In this document: positions 14,453 through 14,549 of the stretch, in pieces | Layout: every line of letters begins with the position of its first letter | Numbering within the stretch: the first letter of the stretch is position 1 | Assembly: GCA_964458125.1 (NCBI GenBank) | Contig: CAYWHE010000097.1 | Coordinates: 1 to 14,549 of the forward strand | Origin: CAYWHE01 sp964458125 | GTDB lineage: Bacteria; Bacteroidota; Bacteroidia; AKYH767-A; OLB10 | Length of the DNA: 14,549 bases | Direction of reading: 5' to 3' | The notes under the pieces: generated by a model | What the model saw: the letters and a program-made list of their open reading frames with translations, nothing else | What the model was told of the DNA's origin: nothing | The model's database searches: none | Position numbers and translations under genes: made by a program

Positions 14453-14549
14453 TTAATAGATTTCTATTTCATCCGTAAAGATATAGGCATCCCCGCCTGC
14501 ACCCGGGTGCCATGAAGGAAGTTTGCCATAATTTGCTGCCTTGATTCTG
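14453..14549 (-). CDS. C-terminal end of a CDS, F5/8 type C (discoidin)-like, cut by window edge
   Basis: The last 31 codons of a minus-strand gene that enters from the right, ending at TAA (14453-14455). The peptide runs RIKAANYGKLPSWHPGAGG and then DAYIFTDEIEIY. The pattern [K]NYGxxPxWHxGAGGxAxxFxDEI resembles the closing strands of F5/8-type-C/CBM32 domains at the end of Bacteroidota secreted glycosidases such as GH20 beta-hexosaminidases. The domain assignment comes from memory of the motif and the enzyme class is a guess. The frame is open to the window edge. It converges with the coiled-coil gene, with 2 bp between stop codons, so the two transcripts must overlap or share termination. 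Confidence 0.6.
   Translation of the reverse strand, partial: RIKAANYGKLPSWHPGAGGDAYIFTDEIEIY

Noticed and set aside
1..14549. CRISPR arrays, transposases, integrases, toxin-antitoxin pairs, riboswitches
   Set aside because: Looked for spaced repeats, terminal inverted repeats and family motifs on both strands; none found.

Overview
The window is a chromosomal, largely housekeeping stretch from a member of the Bacteroidota (Bacteroidetes). The evidence is the gene families (GldB lipoprotein, DUF4468, a VCBS/UnbV lipoprotein, an outer-membrane beta-barrel), the near absence of Shine-Dalgarno sites, and repeated matches to the Bacteroidota -7 promoter box TAnnTTTG ahead of genes. The order cannot be fixed from sequence alone. 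Base composition is moderate and fairly even. I see no mobile elements, CRISPR arrays or phage genes.

Left part (1-3317): a tRNA-Thr(CGT) gene on the minus strand has its own promoter and is followed by a long imperfect hairpin. Next come a minus-strand metal-dependent deaminase of the amidohydrolase superfamily, the divergent 23S rRNA/tRNA methyltransferase gene rlmN with two tandem -7 boxes almost touching its ATG, and the convergent 16S rRNA methyltransferase gene rsmI.

Middle (3298-7810): rsmI is the last gene of an apparent minus-strand operon, arfB (ribosome rescue) - giant VCBS/UnbV lipoprotein - rsmI. The lipoprotein has seven Ca-binding-type motifs on each side of a UnbV domain, and its end overlaps the rsmI start by 20 bp. 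Upstream is a single-gene unit with its own promoter and terminator, encoding a secreted DUF4468 protein.

Right part (7866-14549): a D,D-carboxypeptidase with two C-terminal LysM domains, a 418-bp AT-rich gap with repeats and dyads, glutamine-dependent NAD synthetase (nadE), and an outer-membrane beta-barrel gene. The barrel gene diverges from gldB across only 34 bp. Downstream are an uncharacterised membrane-anchored coiled-coil protein and, at the edge, the last 31 codons of a minus-strand gene that looks like the end of an F5/8-type-C (discoidin) domain of a secreted glycosidase.

Themes are translation fidelity (rlmN, rsmI, arfB, tRNA-Thr) and the cell envelope (lipoproteins, barrel, carboxypeptidase, coiled-coil protein). 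I did not find convincing evidence of a new multi-gene system. The best candidates for something undescribed are the coiled-coil protein and the 7+7 VCBS/UnbV lipoprotein embedded between two ribosome-maintenance genes.
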